A stretch of 64,000 nt of DNA from CAITSH01 sp025356665 (GCA_025356665.1 JANXRV010000133.1:24386-88385); one strand, 5' to 3'; positions 18,108-26,705 are shown, numbered from the stretch's first letter. Made by a program: numbers and translations. Notes: generated by a model from the letters alone, not told the origin.

Positions 18108-20288
18108 GTGAACGCGCTCACCCCCGACTTCCGGCAACATCTCGCGGGCTACCTCAAGCCGGCCGATATCGGCCGTATCGAAGAGGCCTACCAGTTCAGT
18201 GACGCCGCCCATCAAGGGCAGCAGCGCGCCAGCGGCGAACCGTATATTTCACATCCGCTGGCGGTGGCGGAAATCCTCGCCGACTGGCAGCTCGATGCAC
18301 AGGCGTTGATGGCGGCCTTGTTGCACGACGTGGTCGAGGACACCGCGGTCTCCACCGCGGACATTGGCACGCGTTTTGGCAAATCGGTCGCCGAGCTTGT
18401 CGATGGCGTTTCCAAGCTCGATCGCATCGAGTTCCAGTCCCAGGCCGACGCGCAGGCGGAGAATTTCCGCAAGATGCTGCTGGCCATGGCGCGCGATGTT
18501 CGCGTCATCCTGATCAAGCTGGCTGACCGCCTGCACAACATGCGCACCCTGGGCGCGGTGCCGCCGGCCAAGCGCCGCCGTGTCGCGCGCGAGACGCTGG
18601 AGATTTACGCGCCCATCGCCAACCGCCTGGGCCTGGATGCGCTGTACCGCGAAATGCAGGAGCTCGCGTTCACGCATATTTATCCGCTGCGCTACCGTAT
18701 CCTCGCCAAGGCGACCAAGGCGGCGCGCGGCAACCGGCGCGAGGTGGTGAACAAAATCCTCGAGGCGATTCGCGCCCGCCTGCCCGAGACGGGGCTTGAG
18801 GCGCAGGTGTCGGGCCGCGAGAAGCACCTGTATTCGGTTTATAAGAAAATGACCGAGAAGCACCTGTCGTTTTCGCAGGTGCTCGATATCTACGGTTTTC
18901 GCGTCATCGTCAAGGATGTGCCCTCGTGTTATCTCGCGCTGGGCGTGCTGCACGGCCTGTACAAACCGGTGCCGGGCAAGTTCAAGGACTACATCGCCAT
19001 TCCCAAGGTGAACGGTTACCAGTCTTTGCACACCACGCTGATCGGCCCCTATGGCACGCCGGCGGAGGTGCAGATCCGCACGCGCGAGATGCACCATATC
19101 GCCGAGACCGGCGTGGCTTCGCACTGGCTTTACAAGACCGCCGACGGATCGCTGTCCGAGGTGCAGCAGCGCACGCACAAATGGCTGCAGTCCCTGCTCG
19201 ATATCCAGAGCACCAGCGGCGATTCGGCCGAGTTTCTCGAGCATATCAAGGTCGATCTGTTCCCAGACGAGGTGTATGTCTTCACGCCCAAGGGTCGGAT
19301 ACTGTCGTTGCCGCGCAACGCCACCCCGGTGGACTTCGCCTATACGGTGCACACCGACGTGGGCAATCGCTGCGTCGCCGTCAAGATCAACCATGAGCTG
19401 GTGCCGCTGCGCACGGTGCTCAAGAACGGCGATCGCGTCGAGATCATCACCGCCAGCCACGCCCACCCCAACCCGTCCTGGCTGACCTACGTCAAGACCG
19501 GCAAGGCGCGCTCGCAGATACGCCATTTTCTCAAGACCATGCAGTCGGGCGAGTCGGCGACGCTGGGCGAGCGCCTGCTCAACCAGGCGCTGCGCGCGCT
19601 GGGCAGTTCGCTCGCCGAGGTGACCGTGGAGCGCTGGGACAAGATGCTGCGCGACTCCAGCGCCAAATCGCGCAAGGAGGTGCTGGGGGATATCGGCCTG
19701 GGCAAGCGCCTGCCGGCGATTGTCGCGCGACGCCTGCTCGTGCTCTATGACCACCCGGTGGCGGAGGGCGCCAAAGGTGCCAATGGTGCCAAGGGTGCCA
19801 AGGGTGCCAAGGGCGCCAAGGGTGCCAAGGGCGCCAAGGTCGTGCATTCGATCACCATCCGCGGCACCGAGGGCATGGCGGTGCAGTTTGCCTCCTGCTG
19901 CAATCCGATTCCGGGCGACCCGATCATCGGCTTTATCAAGAAGGGCGAGGGTCTGGTCATCCACACCCATGATTGCAAGACCGCCATACGCTCGCGCAGC
20001 GACCCGGAAAAATGGATAGACGTCGACTGGGACCCGGAAACCGACAAGCTGTTCGACGTGAACGTGCGCACCACCGTGCTGGACAAGCGCGGCGTGCTGG
20101 CCAAGATTGCGGCGGCGATCGCCGAGGCCGGCTGTAACATCGCCAACATTTCGGTTGAAGAGAGCAGCGACATGTACGCCACCAACCACTTCACGCTGCA
20201 GGTGTCGAGCCGCCAGCACCTCGCCCGCGTGATGCGTGCGCTGCGCTCGATTCCGGAGGTCGTGCGTATCGCCCGCGTCAAGGACTGA
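18108..20288 (+). CDS. spoT: Bifunctional (p)ppGpp synthetase/hydrolase with a Gly-Ala-Lys repeat linker
   Basis: A 726-residue RelA/SpoT homologue controlling the alarmone (p)ppGpp. The hydrolase HD domain has His49, His73-Asp74 and Glu77-Asp78. The synthetase region carries KFKD (291-294, the basic form seen in bifunctional enzymes) and YQSLHT. TGS (about 385-445), a Cys-Cys region (ASCCNPIPGD, about 595-604) and a C-terminal ACT domain follow. Between TGS/helical and the Cys region, residues 554-577 are eight tandem G-A-K/N units encoded by a 9-bp DNA repeat. The GTG start at 18108 follows GTAGGGG. The antisense 826-codon frame here is a shadow. Confidence 0.96.
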   Translation: MNALTPDFRQHLAGYLKPADIGRIEEAYQFSDAAHQGQQRASGEPYISHPLAVAEILADWQLDAQALMAALLHDVVEDTAVSTADIGTRFGKSVAELVDGVSKLDRIEFQSQADAQAENFRKMLLAMARDVRVILIKLADRLHNMRTLGAVPPAKRRRVARETLEIYAPIANRLGLDALYREMQELAFTHIYPLRYRILAKATKAARGNRREVVNKILEAIRARLPETGLEAQVSGREKHLYSVYKKMTEKHLSFSQVLDIYGFRVIVKDVPSCYLALGVLHGLYKPVPGKFKDYIAIPKVNGYQSLHTTLIGPYGTPAEVQIRTREMHHIAETGVASHWLYKTADGSLSEVQQRTHKWLQSLLDIQSTSGDSAEFLEHIKVDLFPDEVYVFTPKGRILSLPRNATPVDFAYTVHTDVGNRCVAVKINHELVPLRTVLKNGDRVEIITASHAHPNPSWLTYVKTGKARSQIRHFLKTMQSGESATLGERLLNQALRALGSSLAEVTVERWDKMLRDSSAKSRKEVLGDIGLGKRLPAIVARRLLVLYDHPVAEGAKGANGAKGAKGAKGAKGAKGAKVVHSITIRGTEGMAVQFASCCNPIPGDPIIGFIKKGEGLVIHTHDCKTAIRSRSDPEKWIDVDWDPETDKLFDVNVRTTVLDKRGVLAKIAAAIAEAGCNIANISVEESSDMYATNHFTLQVSSRQHLARVMRALRSIPEVVRIARVKD
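19767..19838. repeat. 9-bp tandem array inside spoT
   Basis: Eight in-frame units of GGYGCCAAG (one AAA and one AAT variant), encoding a lysine-rich flexible run. The unit length of 9 keeps the frame whatever the copy number, so copy changes would alter linker length without breaking the enzyme. Confidence 0.95.
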
Positions 20289-20359
20289 CCGGCTGGAAAG
20301 CCGCGCCAGACAAGGATTTCCAGGCGATGCCTGCCCATTAAAACATCGAGACCGCACTG

Positions 20360-20977
20360 ATGAAAGAACTCGTCCTCGCCTCAGGTAATGCCGGAAAAAT
20401 CCGGGAATTCGAGGCCATGCTGGGGCCGCTTGGCTACACCGTGATTGCGCAGGGCGCGCTTGGCATCGCCGATGCGGAGGAGCCGTATGGCACCTTTGTC
20501 GAGAACGCCCTGGCCAAGGCGCGCCACGCCAGCCGCCTGTCGGGCAAGCCGGCGCTTGCCGATGACTCGGGCATTTGCGTGCGCGCGCTCGGCGGTGCAC
20601 CCGGCGTGCATTCAGCGCGTTACGCCGGTGAAGCGCCATCGGGCGGGCCGACCGGGCGCGAGGCCAATGACGCGCGCAACAACCGCAAGCTTCTTGCCGC
20701 GCTCGGCGGTGTCGCGGATAAAAGCGCACATTATTTCGCCGTCATCGTGCTGTTGCGCCACGCCGATGATCCGGAGCCGCTGATCGCCGAAGGGCGCTGG
20801 CAGGGCTGCATCGTCGAAGCACCGCGCGGCGAAAACGGCTTTGGTTACGACCCGTATTTCCTGCTGCCCGAGCTGGGCAAGACCGCCGCGGAGCTCGATG
20901 CCGCGAACAAGAACGCCGTCAGCCATCGCGGCCGTGCATTGCAGCGCCTGCTGGCGCTGCTGCAAGAGGGCGCTTGA
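20360..20977 (+). CDS. rdgB: XTP/dITP diphosphatase
   Basis: A 205-residue house-cleaning pyrophosphatase that removes ITP, dITP and XTP from the nucleotide pool. Family motifs are complete: ASGNAGKIREF at the N-terminus, TFVENALAKARHAS, ADDSGICVRALGGAPGVHSARYAG, GENGFGYDPYF and the terminal SHRGRAL. Its stop overlaps the hemW start (TGATG), so the two are translationally coupled. This pairing with hemW is common in proteobacteria. Confidence 0.97.
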   Translation: MKELVLASGNAGKIREFEAMLGPLGYTVIAQGALGIADAEEPYGTFVENALAKARHASRLSGKPALADDSGICVRALGGAPGVHSARYAGEAPSGGPTGREANDARNNRKLLAALGGVADKSAHYFAVIVLLRHADDPEPLIAEGRWQGCIVEAPRGENGFGYDPYFLLPELGKTAAELDAANKNAVSHRGRALQRLLALLQEGA

Positions 20978-22179
20978 TGTCCACCCCTGGCGGCGGCGCG
21001 CAGGTTTCGGTGTTGCGCGATCTTAGCGGCGCCCGCCTCGACAGCCTGCCGCCGCTCTCGCTGTATGTGCACATCCCCTGGTGCGTGCGCAAATGCCCCT
21101 ACTGCGATTTCAATTCGCATGAGTCGAAGCAGGCCATTCCGGAAGAGGCCTACGTTGCGGCGCTGATAGCGGACCTCGAGGCCGCGCTGCCGCAGGTGTG
21201 GGGCCGGCGCGTGCACAGCATTTTTTTTGGCGGCGGAACGCCCAGCCTGTTTTTGGCGCGCTCGATCGACGCGCTGCTGGCGGCGTTTCGCGCGCGCCTG
21301 CCGCTTGCGCCCGATTGCGAGATCACCCTGGAGGCGAATCCGGGCACCTTCGAGTCGGATAAATTTCGCGATTACCGCGCGGCCGGCGTGAACCGCCTGT
21401 CCATCGGCATCCAGAGCTTCAATCCGCGCCACCTCAAGGCGCTGGGGCGTATTCACGATGACGCCGAGGCGCATCGCGCTGTCGAGATTGCGCACCGGCA
21501 TTTTGACAATTTCAACCTCGACCTGATGTACGCGCTGCCGCAACAGACGCCCGAGGAGTGCATGAGCGATGTGGGCATGGCGGTTGCCTGCGGCACGCAG
21601 CACTTGTCGCTATACCACCTCACGCTCGAGCCCAACACGCCTTTTCACCGCACGCCACCCTCTTTGCCGGACGATGAAACGGCCGCGGCGATGCAGGAGG
21701 CGATCGAGGCGGCCCTGGCGGCGAGTGCTTACCGGCATTACGAAACATCGGCCTATGCCCGTGACGGCCACGAGAGCCGCCATAACCTTAACTACTGGCG
21801 CTTTGGCGATTACCTGGGCATAGGCGCCGGCGCCCACTCCAAGCTGTCGTTCTCTGATCGCATCATCCGGCAGATGCGCTGGAAGCATCCGCGCAGTTAT
21901 CTCGAGCAGGCGGCCAAGGGCGCCTTCGTGCAGGAAGAAAACGTCGTCGGCCGCGCCGACCGTGTGTTTGAATTCATGATGAACGCGCTGCGCCTGACCG
22001 GCGGTTTCGCCGTTGACGATTTTGTCACGCGCACCGGCTTGCCGCTTGCCGCCGCGGAGCGCGCCCTGGGCGAGGCCGAGGCACGCGGCCTGATCCGGCG
22101 CGACGCCCTGCGCATTGCGCCAACCGAACTGGGGCAGCGTTTTCTCAATGATTTGTTGGGTTTATTTTTACCGGAATAG
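20977..22179 (+). CDS. hemW: Radical SAM heme chaperone HemW
   Basis: A 400-residue HemN-like radical SAM protein that inserts heme into acceptor proteins rather than acting as coproporphyrinogen oxidase. The cluster motif is CxxxCxxC at Cys36, Cys40 and Cys43 (CVRKCPYC), followed by FFGGGTPSLF, LEANPGTF and SIGIQSFN. The C-terminal HemW region ends with RFLNDLLGLFL. ATG at 20977 overlaps the rdgB stop; a TTG three bases earlier is less likely. No Cys unique to HemN is seen. Confidence 0.95.
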   Translation: MSTPGGGAQVSVLRDLSGARLDSLPPLSLYVHIPWCVRKCPYCDFNSHESKQAIPEEAYVAALIADLEAALPQVWGRRVHSIFFGGGTPSLFLARSIDALLAAFRARLPLAPDCEITLEANPGTFESDKFRDYRAAGVNRLSIGIQSFNPRHLKALGRIHDDAEAHRAVEIAHRHFDNFNLDLMYALPQQTPEECMSDVGMAVACGTQHLSLYHLTLEPNTPFHRTPPSLPDDETAAAMQEAIEAALAASAYRHYETSAYARDGHESRHNLNYWRFGDYLGIGAGAHSKLSFSDRIIRQMRWKHPRSYLEQAAKGAFVQEENVVGRADRVFEFMMNALRLTGGFAVDDFVTRTGLPLAAAERALGEAEARGLIRRDALRIAPTELGQRFLNDLLGLFLPE

Positions 22180-22212
22180 GCATGAGCTTGCATATCAAAT
22201 CGTGCAAGTAAT

Positions 22213-22304
22213 GTCATTGCGAGGAGCGAAGCGACGAAGCAATCTTGTGGCATCGGATTTTTTCCCCAAGCGCGACGAGATTGCTGCGCTGCGCTTGCAA
22301 TGAC
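22213..22304. repeat. Interspersed palindromic element, copy 2
   Basis: A 92-bp element in the gap between hemW and trmB, starting GTCATTGCGAGGAGCGAAGC and ending GCTTGCAATGAC in inverted orientation. It matches the ends and layout of the element at 9416-9510; the central parts differ. It lies between two converging stop codons and may also serve as a transcription barrier. Confidence 0.82.
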
Positions 22305-22320
22305 GCGAAGGTATCGCTGT

Positions 22321-22995
22321 TCAGCGTTTGTGAAAAACGATATCCCAGACGCCGTGACCGAGCTTGAGGCCGCGGCTTTCGAACTTGGTTTGCGGTCTTG
22401 CGTCCGGTCGCGGCGCGAAGCCCTCGGCGGTGTTTTTCAGCGCCGGCTCCGCCGACAAGACGGCGAGAATGTGTTCGGCATATTCCTGCCAGTCGGTTGC
22501 GGCGTGGACGTAGCCGCCGGTCTTGAGGCGTGAGGCGAGCAGCGCGGCCAGCGGCCCCTGGATCAGGCGGCGTTTGTGATGGCGTTTTTTCGGCCACGGG
22601 TCTGGGAAGAAAATGTGCACCCCGTCGAGCGACTGCGGCGCGATCATTTTCTCCAGCACTTCCACGGCGTCGTACTGGATGATGCGCACATTGGTGAGGT
22701 CCAGCTCGCCGATTTGCTTGAGCAGGCTGCCGACGCCGGGGGTGTGCACCTCGATGCCCAGATAATCGTTCTGCGGGTGGGCCTGCGCTATGGCCGCGGT
22801 GGTCTCGCCCATGCCAAAGCCGATTTCAATAATGTTCGGGGCGATGCGTCCAAACGCCGCGCCCAGATCGAGCGGCTCGGGCGCATACGGAATGCCGAAC
22901 ACCGGCAGCAGTGTTGCGTGCGCGCGCTGCTGCGCATTGGACAGCCGCCCCTGACGCAGCACGAAGCTGCGGATGCTGCGCCGCTCTTCAGTCAT
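22321..22995 (-). CDS. trmB: tRNA (guanine-N7-)-methyltransferase
   Basis: Makes m7G46 in tRNA with SAM as donor. The 224-residue protein shows the SAM-binding block NIIEIGFGMGETT, the acidic LGIEVHTPGVG, and the family signature FFPDPWPKKRHHKRR. It is 6 bp downstream of thiG on the minus strand, so the order thiS-thiG-trmB is likely one transcript, as in many betaproteobacteria. Confidence 0.97.
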   Translation of the reverse strand: MTEERRSIRSFVLRQGRLSNAQQRAHATLLPVFGIPYAPEPLDLGAAFGRIAPNIIEIGFGMGETTAAIAQAHPQNDYLGIEVHTPGVGSLLKQIGELDLTNVRIIQYDAVEVLEKMIAPQSLDGVHIFFPDPWPKKRHHKRRLIQGPLAALLASRLKTGGYVHAATDWQEYAEHILAVLSAEPALKNTAEGFAPRPDARPQTKFESRGLKLGHGVWDIVFHKR

Positions 22996-23001
22996 CGGGC
23001 C

Positions 23002-23802
23002 TTATGCGGTTTTGGGTGCGCCGGCTGCGATCATGCCCCCGACCGGGGAGCTGGGCACGGCCGAATAGAGCTTTCTTGGCATGCGTCCGGCGAGAAAGGC
23101 TTCGCGTCCGGCCTCAACGGCTTTTTTCATTGCCCCGGCCATCAGCACCGGGTCTTGTGCCTTGGCCACCGCGGTGTTCATCAGCACGGCATCGCAACCG
23201 AGTTCCATCGCAATGGCCGCATCCGAGGCGGTGCCGACGCCGGCGTCAACCACCACCGGCACCTTGGCCGCGTCGATGATCAACTGCAGGTTCCACGGGT
23301 TGAGAATACCCATGCCCGAGCCAATGAGTGAGGCGAGGGGCATGATGGCGACGCAGCCGATGTCCTCGAGTTGCCTGGCGATGATCGGGTCGTCGCTGGT
23401 GTAGACCATTACCTTGAAACCCTCGGCGACCAGTGTTTTGGCGGCGGCGATGGTCTCGATGACATTGGGGTAGAGGGTGTGCGGATCGCCCAGGACCTCG
23501 AGCTTGACGAGGTCGTGGCCGTCGAGCAGTTCGCGCGCCAGGCGCAGCGTGCGCACCGCGTCCTCGGCGTTGTAGCAGCCGGCGGTGTTGGGCAGGTAGG
23601 TGAACTTCGAGGGCGGCAACGCATCCAGGAGCGAGGGCTCGCCGGCGTTCTGGCCGATGTTGGTGCGGCGGATGGCGACGGTGACGATGTCCGCGCCGCT
23701 CGCTTCCACGGCGCGCCGCGTCTCGTCGAAATCCTTGTATTTGCCGGTGCCGATCAACAGGCGTGAGCGGTAGGTTTTTCCGGCCATGCTGAAGGTATGC
23801 AT
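23002..23802 (-). CDS. thiG: Thiazole synthase
   Basis: Forms the thiazole phosphate ring of thiamine from DXP, dehydroglycine and ThiS-thiocarboxylate. The 266-residue TIM-barrel has RLLIGTGKYKDF, the TVAIRRTN strand, the Schiff-base region LVKLEVLGD, and the phosphate-binding VVVDAGVGTASDAA. Its ATG overlaps the thiS stop (TGATG). No thiO, thiE or thiC gene is in view, and I see no TPP riboswitch upstream. Confidence 0.97.
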   Translation of the reverse strand: MHTFSMAGKTYRSRLLIGTGKYKDFDETRRAVEASGADIVTVAIRRTNIGQNAGEPSLLDALPPSKFTYLPNTAGCYNAEDAVRTLRLARELLDGHDLVKLEVLGDPHTLYPNVIETIAAAKTLVAEGFKVMVYTSDDPIIARQLEDIGCVAIMPLASLIGSGMGILNPWNLQLIIDAAKVPVVVDAGVGTASDAAIAMELGCDAVLMNTAVAKAQDPVLMAGAMKKAVEAGREAFLAGRMPRKLYSAVPSSPVGGMIAAGAPKTA

Positions 23803-24005
23803 CAGCCTCCCCCGACCGCGACGACGATTTCAAGGTGATCGCCGTTGGCGAGGCGTGTGTCGGCGTAGCGGCTGCGCGGCACGATCTCGCCGTTGCGCTC
23901 AATGGCGACGCGTTTGCCGGCGAGGGCGAGTTCGTCGAGCAGCTCGGTCACGGCGAGGGCACGCCCGAACTGCCTGTTGTCGCCGTTAATGGTCACTTCC
24001 AGCAC
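23802..24005 (-). CDS. thiS: Sulfur carrier protein ThiS
   Basis: A 67-residue ubiquitin-like carrier that brings sulfur to thiazole synthesis as a C-terminal thiocarboxylate. The C-terminus ends in Gly-Gly-Gly, supplying the needed diglycine. The start is GTG at 24005, with GGAGG seven bases upstream. It overlaps thiG. A second, damaged copy lies at 48095-48295; this one is the working copy, judged by its intact start, ribosome-binding site and tail. Confidence 0.94.
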   Translation of the reverse strand: MLEVTINGDNRQFGRALAVTELLDELALAGKRVAIERNGEIVPRSRYADTRLANGDHLEIVVAVGGG

Positions 24006-24383
24006 GGTAAAGCCTCCACATCAATGGGCCAACGGCCACTGCGGGCCGCTGTTGCTTCCAACGGGCTCAATTATAGCCGCACCGCACGCGTCGGGCGGCT
24101 ACGGCTATACTTGCCCGCGCTTTTGCACCAGCAGATGCAAGTGCCTGCGGTCTCATCAGGGAGGAAGCGGAATGCTCAAAAGAATGATTTTCGCCGCAGT
24201 GTTGTTCGGCTTTGCGCTAATGGGCGCCGCCCACGCCCGGTCCTATCCGTCACAGCCGATACGGCTGGTGGTGCCGTGGCCGCCGGGCGGGGCAACCGAC
24301 GTGATCGGCCGCTTAGAGGCGCAGGCCCTGACGCAGCGGCTCGGGCAACCTGTCCTGGTTGAGAACAAACCGGGCGCTGGCGG
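23811..24383. repeat. Segmental duplication, copy 1 (thiS plus 5' part of a Bug gene)
   Basis: 573 bp closely matching 48095-48671 in the same orientation, including the whole divergent promoter region. Here thiS is intact and the Bug gene is cut. Homology ends abruptly at GGCGCTGGCGG, where the 38-bp junction sequence begins. Confidence 0.9.
24070..24111. promoter_or_regulatory. Putative divergent -10 elements for thiS and the Bug gene
   Basis: TATAAT reads on the minus strand at 24070-24075, 65 bp before the thiS GTG. TATACT reads on the plus strand at 24106-24111, about 60 bp before the Bug ATG. Both are kept in the second copy (48358-48363 and 48394-48399). No convincing -35 box accompanies either, so this is tentative. 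Confidence 0.4.
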
Positions 24384-24393
24384 CCGCGCGTGA
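24172..24393 (+). pseudogene. Truncated Bug-family substrate-binding protein
   Basis: Begins like a normal Bug gene, with ribosome-binding site GGAGG, a signal peptide to AAHARS, and the blocks RLVVPWPPGGATDV and VENKPGAGG. It then stops after 73 codons, where the sequence switches to the 38-bp junction and the hsdR remnant. It is nearly identical to the first 70 residues of the intact gene at 48460-49425, so three quarters of the protein is lost. A secreted peptide might still be made, but no binding fold is possible. Confidence 0.92.
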
Positions 24394-24422
24394 AGAAAAA
24401 GGGGGTTTGAATTTCCTATACG
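24385..24422. repeat. 38-bp junction sequence, copy A
   Basis: Starts CGCGCGTGAAGAAAAA and ends GAATTTCCTATACG. It matches 31335-31372 at 35 of 38 positions in the same orientation. Both copies sit exactly at the broken edge of a gene (a Bug gene here, a MetE-like gene there). Confidence 0.85.
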
Positions 24423-24584
24423 CATGTCGCGCTTATCGAGCCCGTCGCGCAACAGGGTCAACGCGATGTTGCGGTTATCGAAATCGGTCTTGTCGCCAAG
24501 GTAGTCGTAGTTAAGACGTTCCCGGAGCAGCGCAACGACGCGGGCTTGGGTTCGCTTTTCGATTTGGCCGACGGTGCTTATCAT
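24420..24584 (-). pseudogene. N-terminal remnant of a type I restriction endonuclease subunit R (hsdR)
   Basis: On the minus strand from ATG 24584, about 55 codons resemble the start of HsdR: STVGQIEKRTQARVV, then LNYDYLGDKTD and NRNIALTLLRDGL. The similarity stops at the 38-bp junction. The rest of HsdR (nuclease and helicase domains) and any hsdM/hsdS are absent, so it cannot work. It marks a lost restriction-modification locus. Identified by recall of family N-termini, without a search. Confidence 0.7.
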
Positions 24585-24781
24585 CAAGGCGCAAAATTTG
24601 GAATGGCACGCCGCATGAACTCATCGAAAAGTGAAACCGTGAAGACCATGTCACCATGCGACGGGCTGTACACCATACCTTTCTTGATCAAGCGAGCGCG
24701 AACGGGGCCCGGCTTGCTGAAGTTTGCGCCCAGTTTTTCTGCGACGTCAGCCGTCGGGCGCGTGCCGCTCCGGCGGCTTGT
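24584..24781 (-). pseudogene. C-terminal remnant of an AAA ATPase (Orc1-like AAA, winged-helix end)
   Basis: About 65 codons ending at 24584 carry a winged-helix tail: ADVAEKLGANFSKPGPVRAR, LIKKGMVYSPSHGD and FTVSLFDEFMRRAIP. This pattern is the usual C-terminus of a family of bacterial AAA ATPases. The ATPase domain is missing because the sequence changes to the enolase-family gene at about 24788. Its stop overlaps the hsdR remnant ATG, so the two fragments may once have been neighbours in one operon. Confidence 0.65.
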
Positions 24782-24787
24782 GAGGAA

Positions 24788-25938
24788 ATGAGCCCGATCA
24801 CAAGCGTAGAAGTCGGCCGGCGCGACTATGCGCTGGTCGGCGATTTCAAGTTTTTCAAGTCGGGCCTGCGGCCCACTGTGCTGGTGCGCCTGACCGACGC
24901 CGACGGCCGCCAGGGTTACGGGCAGGCGGTGCCTGTCGAGACCTGGACCTACGAGACGGTCGAATCGGTCGACAGCACGTTGCGCCTCTATCTCGCACCC
25001 GCGGTGCTTGGCGCCGATCCGTCCGACCTCGCTGCTGTGCACGCGCGCATGGAGGGCGTCATTCGCCCGTCGTTTTCTGTCGGCCAGCCGCTTGCCAAGG
25101 CCGCCATCGACCTGGCCTGCTACGACCTGTGGGGTAAGCAGGCCGGAAAGCCGGTGCGCGCGCTGCTCGGCAGTGCGACTTCTGGCGACGCCGGCCGTGC
25201 CGGCGATCCGACCGAAATCCGCCTGAGCTATACCATCAACACCACCAGCCTGGATCAGGCCGCACGCCTGCTCGAGCAGGGGCGCCAACTCGGTTACGGC
25301 AATTTCAATGTCAAGCTCGGGCCGCCGCAATCTCCGGCGTTTGACCTTGATCTGGTGCGGCTGGTTACCGCCTTCGCGCCGCAGGGGTTTCACTGGGGTG
25401 ATGCCAATACCGGCTACGCGCTTGACACCGCGCTGGCACAGGCGCCAAGGCTTGCCGACCTTGGGCTGGCGGCGCTGGAATCGCCCTTGCCACCGAACCG
25501 GATTCGCGACTACCAGCGCCTCAGGGGACAGGGCGCGCTGACTATCCTGATGGACGAGGGCATTGTGTCGCCGGTGGAAGCGGAGGAATTCGCGGCGCTG
25601 GGCATGCTCGACGGCATCGCCATGAAAGTGCCCGTTGCGGCGGCCTGTGGCATGCCGCGCGCATAGTCGAGGGCATGCAACGCGATGGCCTGCGCTTGTT
25701 TGCCTCGGGGCTGACCGACCCCGAACTGTCGCTGGCGGCGTCCGTGCATTTGTTTGCATGGGCGGGCCTCAAGCACCCGGCCGCGCTGAACGGACCGCAG
25801 TACCTGGCCGAACGCGGCACCGCCGACGCGGCTTTTCGCGCCGTTGGCGACCTGGTCGGTGTACCATCGGCTCCCGGCCTGGGAGTGACCCCCGACGCCA
25901 TGGCCCTACAGACACTCAAGCAGGCGGCTTGCATATGA
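24788..25938 (+). pseudogene. Mandelate racemase/muconate lactonizing enzyme family protein, frameshifted near the C-terminus
   Basis: An enolase-superfamily enzyme. Barrel motifs are present: NVKLG (Lys), HWGDANTGY, ALESPLP, LMDEGI (metal ligands Asp, Glu, Asp/Glu) and GIAMKV. After MKV at about 25628 one base appears to be missing. The frame then ends at TAG (25664-25666), but the next frame continues with a good C-terminus (RIVEGMQRDGLRLFASGL to 25938). It is either a recent pseudogene or an assembly error. The ATG 24788 abuts the AAA remnant and has poorly spaced GAGG, so its true 5' end may be lost. The last codons overlap the permease start. Confidence 0.8.
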
Positions 25939-26705
25939 TGAATCGACTCTCGCCGCTGGCCGGCATTCTGATGTTTCTGGCGATCTGGGAGGCCGGGGTG
26001 TGGCTGTTCAATGTGCCGGCCTACCTGATGCCGCCGCCGACCGCGGTGGCAAAAATGTTCGTGCAGGAATTCTCCAAGCTGATGTTCCATGGCTGGGTGA
26101 CCACCTACGAAATGCTGCTCGGCTACGTGCTCGCGGTCGCCATCGCCATGCCGTTGGCTATCGGCATCACCTCGTCGCACCGCTTCGACCGCTTCATCAC
26201 GCCGCAGCTGCTGTTTTTCCAGGTGGTCCCCAAAGTGGCGATCGCACCGCTGTTCCTGGTCTGGTTCGGGGTCGGCACCACACCCAAGGTGCTGGTGGCG
26301 TTCCTTATCTCGTTTTTTCCTATCGTCATCGATGCCGCCGTGGGCTTGCGCTCGATGTCATCCGAAATGACCGACCTCGCGCGCTCGATGGGCGCGACGC
26401 GCTGGCAGTTGTTTGCTCGGTTTCGCCTGCCGACCAGCCTGCCTTACCTCTTTAGCGGCCTCAAGGTTGCGGCCACCCTGTCGGTGGCCGGTGCGGTGGT
26501 GGGCGAGTTCGTCGGCGCCGACAAAGGCCTGGGCTACCTGCTGCTGGTGACCAACTCCAACATGGAGACTGCGCTGATGTTCGCAACCATCGTGGCCCTG
26601 ACCATCATCGGGCTGGTGTTCTTTTACCTGGTCGAGTTTCTTGAGGCATTCTTGATACCCTGGCATGTGACGCATCGCGTGCGCGAAGGGTCGGGAACGA
26701 TGTAG
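25935..26705 (+). CDS. ABC transporter permease (NitT/TauT/SsuC type)
   Basis: A 256-residue inner-membrane permease with about six hydrophobic segments. The cytoplasmic EAA-type loop contacting the ATPase is visible near RSMGATRWQLFARFRLPTSL. The family imports sulfonates, nitrate, thiamine precursors or aromatic acids. ATG 25935 overlaps the last codons of the enolase-family gene (ATGA). Next come the binding protein and ATPase, completing one importer. Confidence 0.92.
   Translation: MMNRLSPLAGILMFLAIWEAGVWLFNVPAYLMPPPTAVAKMFVQEFSKLMFHGWVTTYEMLLGYVLAVAIAMPLAIGITSSHRFDRFITPQLLFFQVVPKVAIAPLFLVWFGVGTTPKVLVAFLISFFPIVIDAAVGLRSMSSEMTDLARSMGATRWQLFARFRLPTSLPYLFSGLKVAATLSVAGAVVGEFVGADKGLGYLLLVTNSNMETALMFATIVALTIIGLVFFYLVEFLEAFLIPWHVTHRVREGSGTM

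Noticed and set aside
18249..20729. 826-codon minus-strand open frame
   Set aside because: It lies antisense to spoT and rdgB, has arginine/histidine-rich composition and no motif; a shadow of high GC coding sequence.
24006..24171. TPP riboswitch upstream of thiS
   Set aside because: No THI-box pairings were recognised; the region carries only -10-like elements and is duplicated upstream of a dead thiS.
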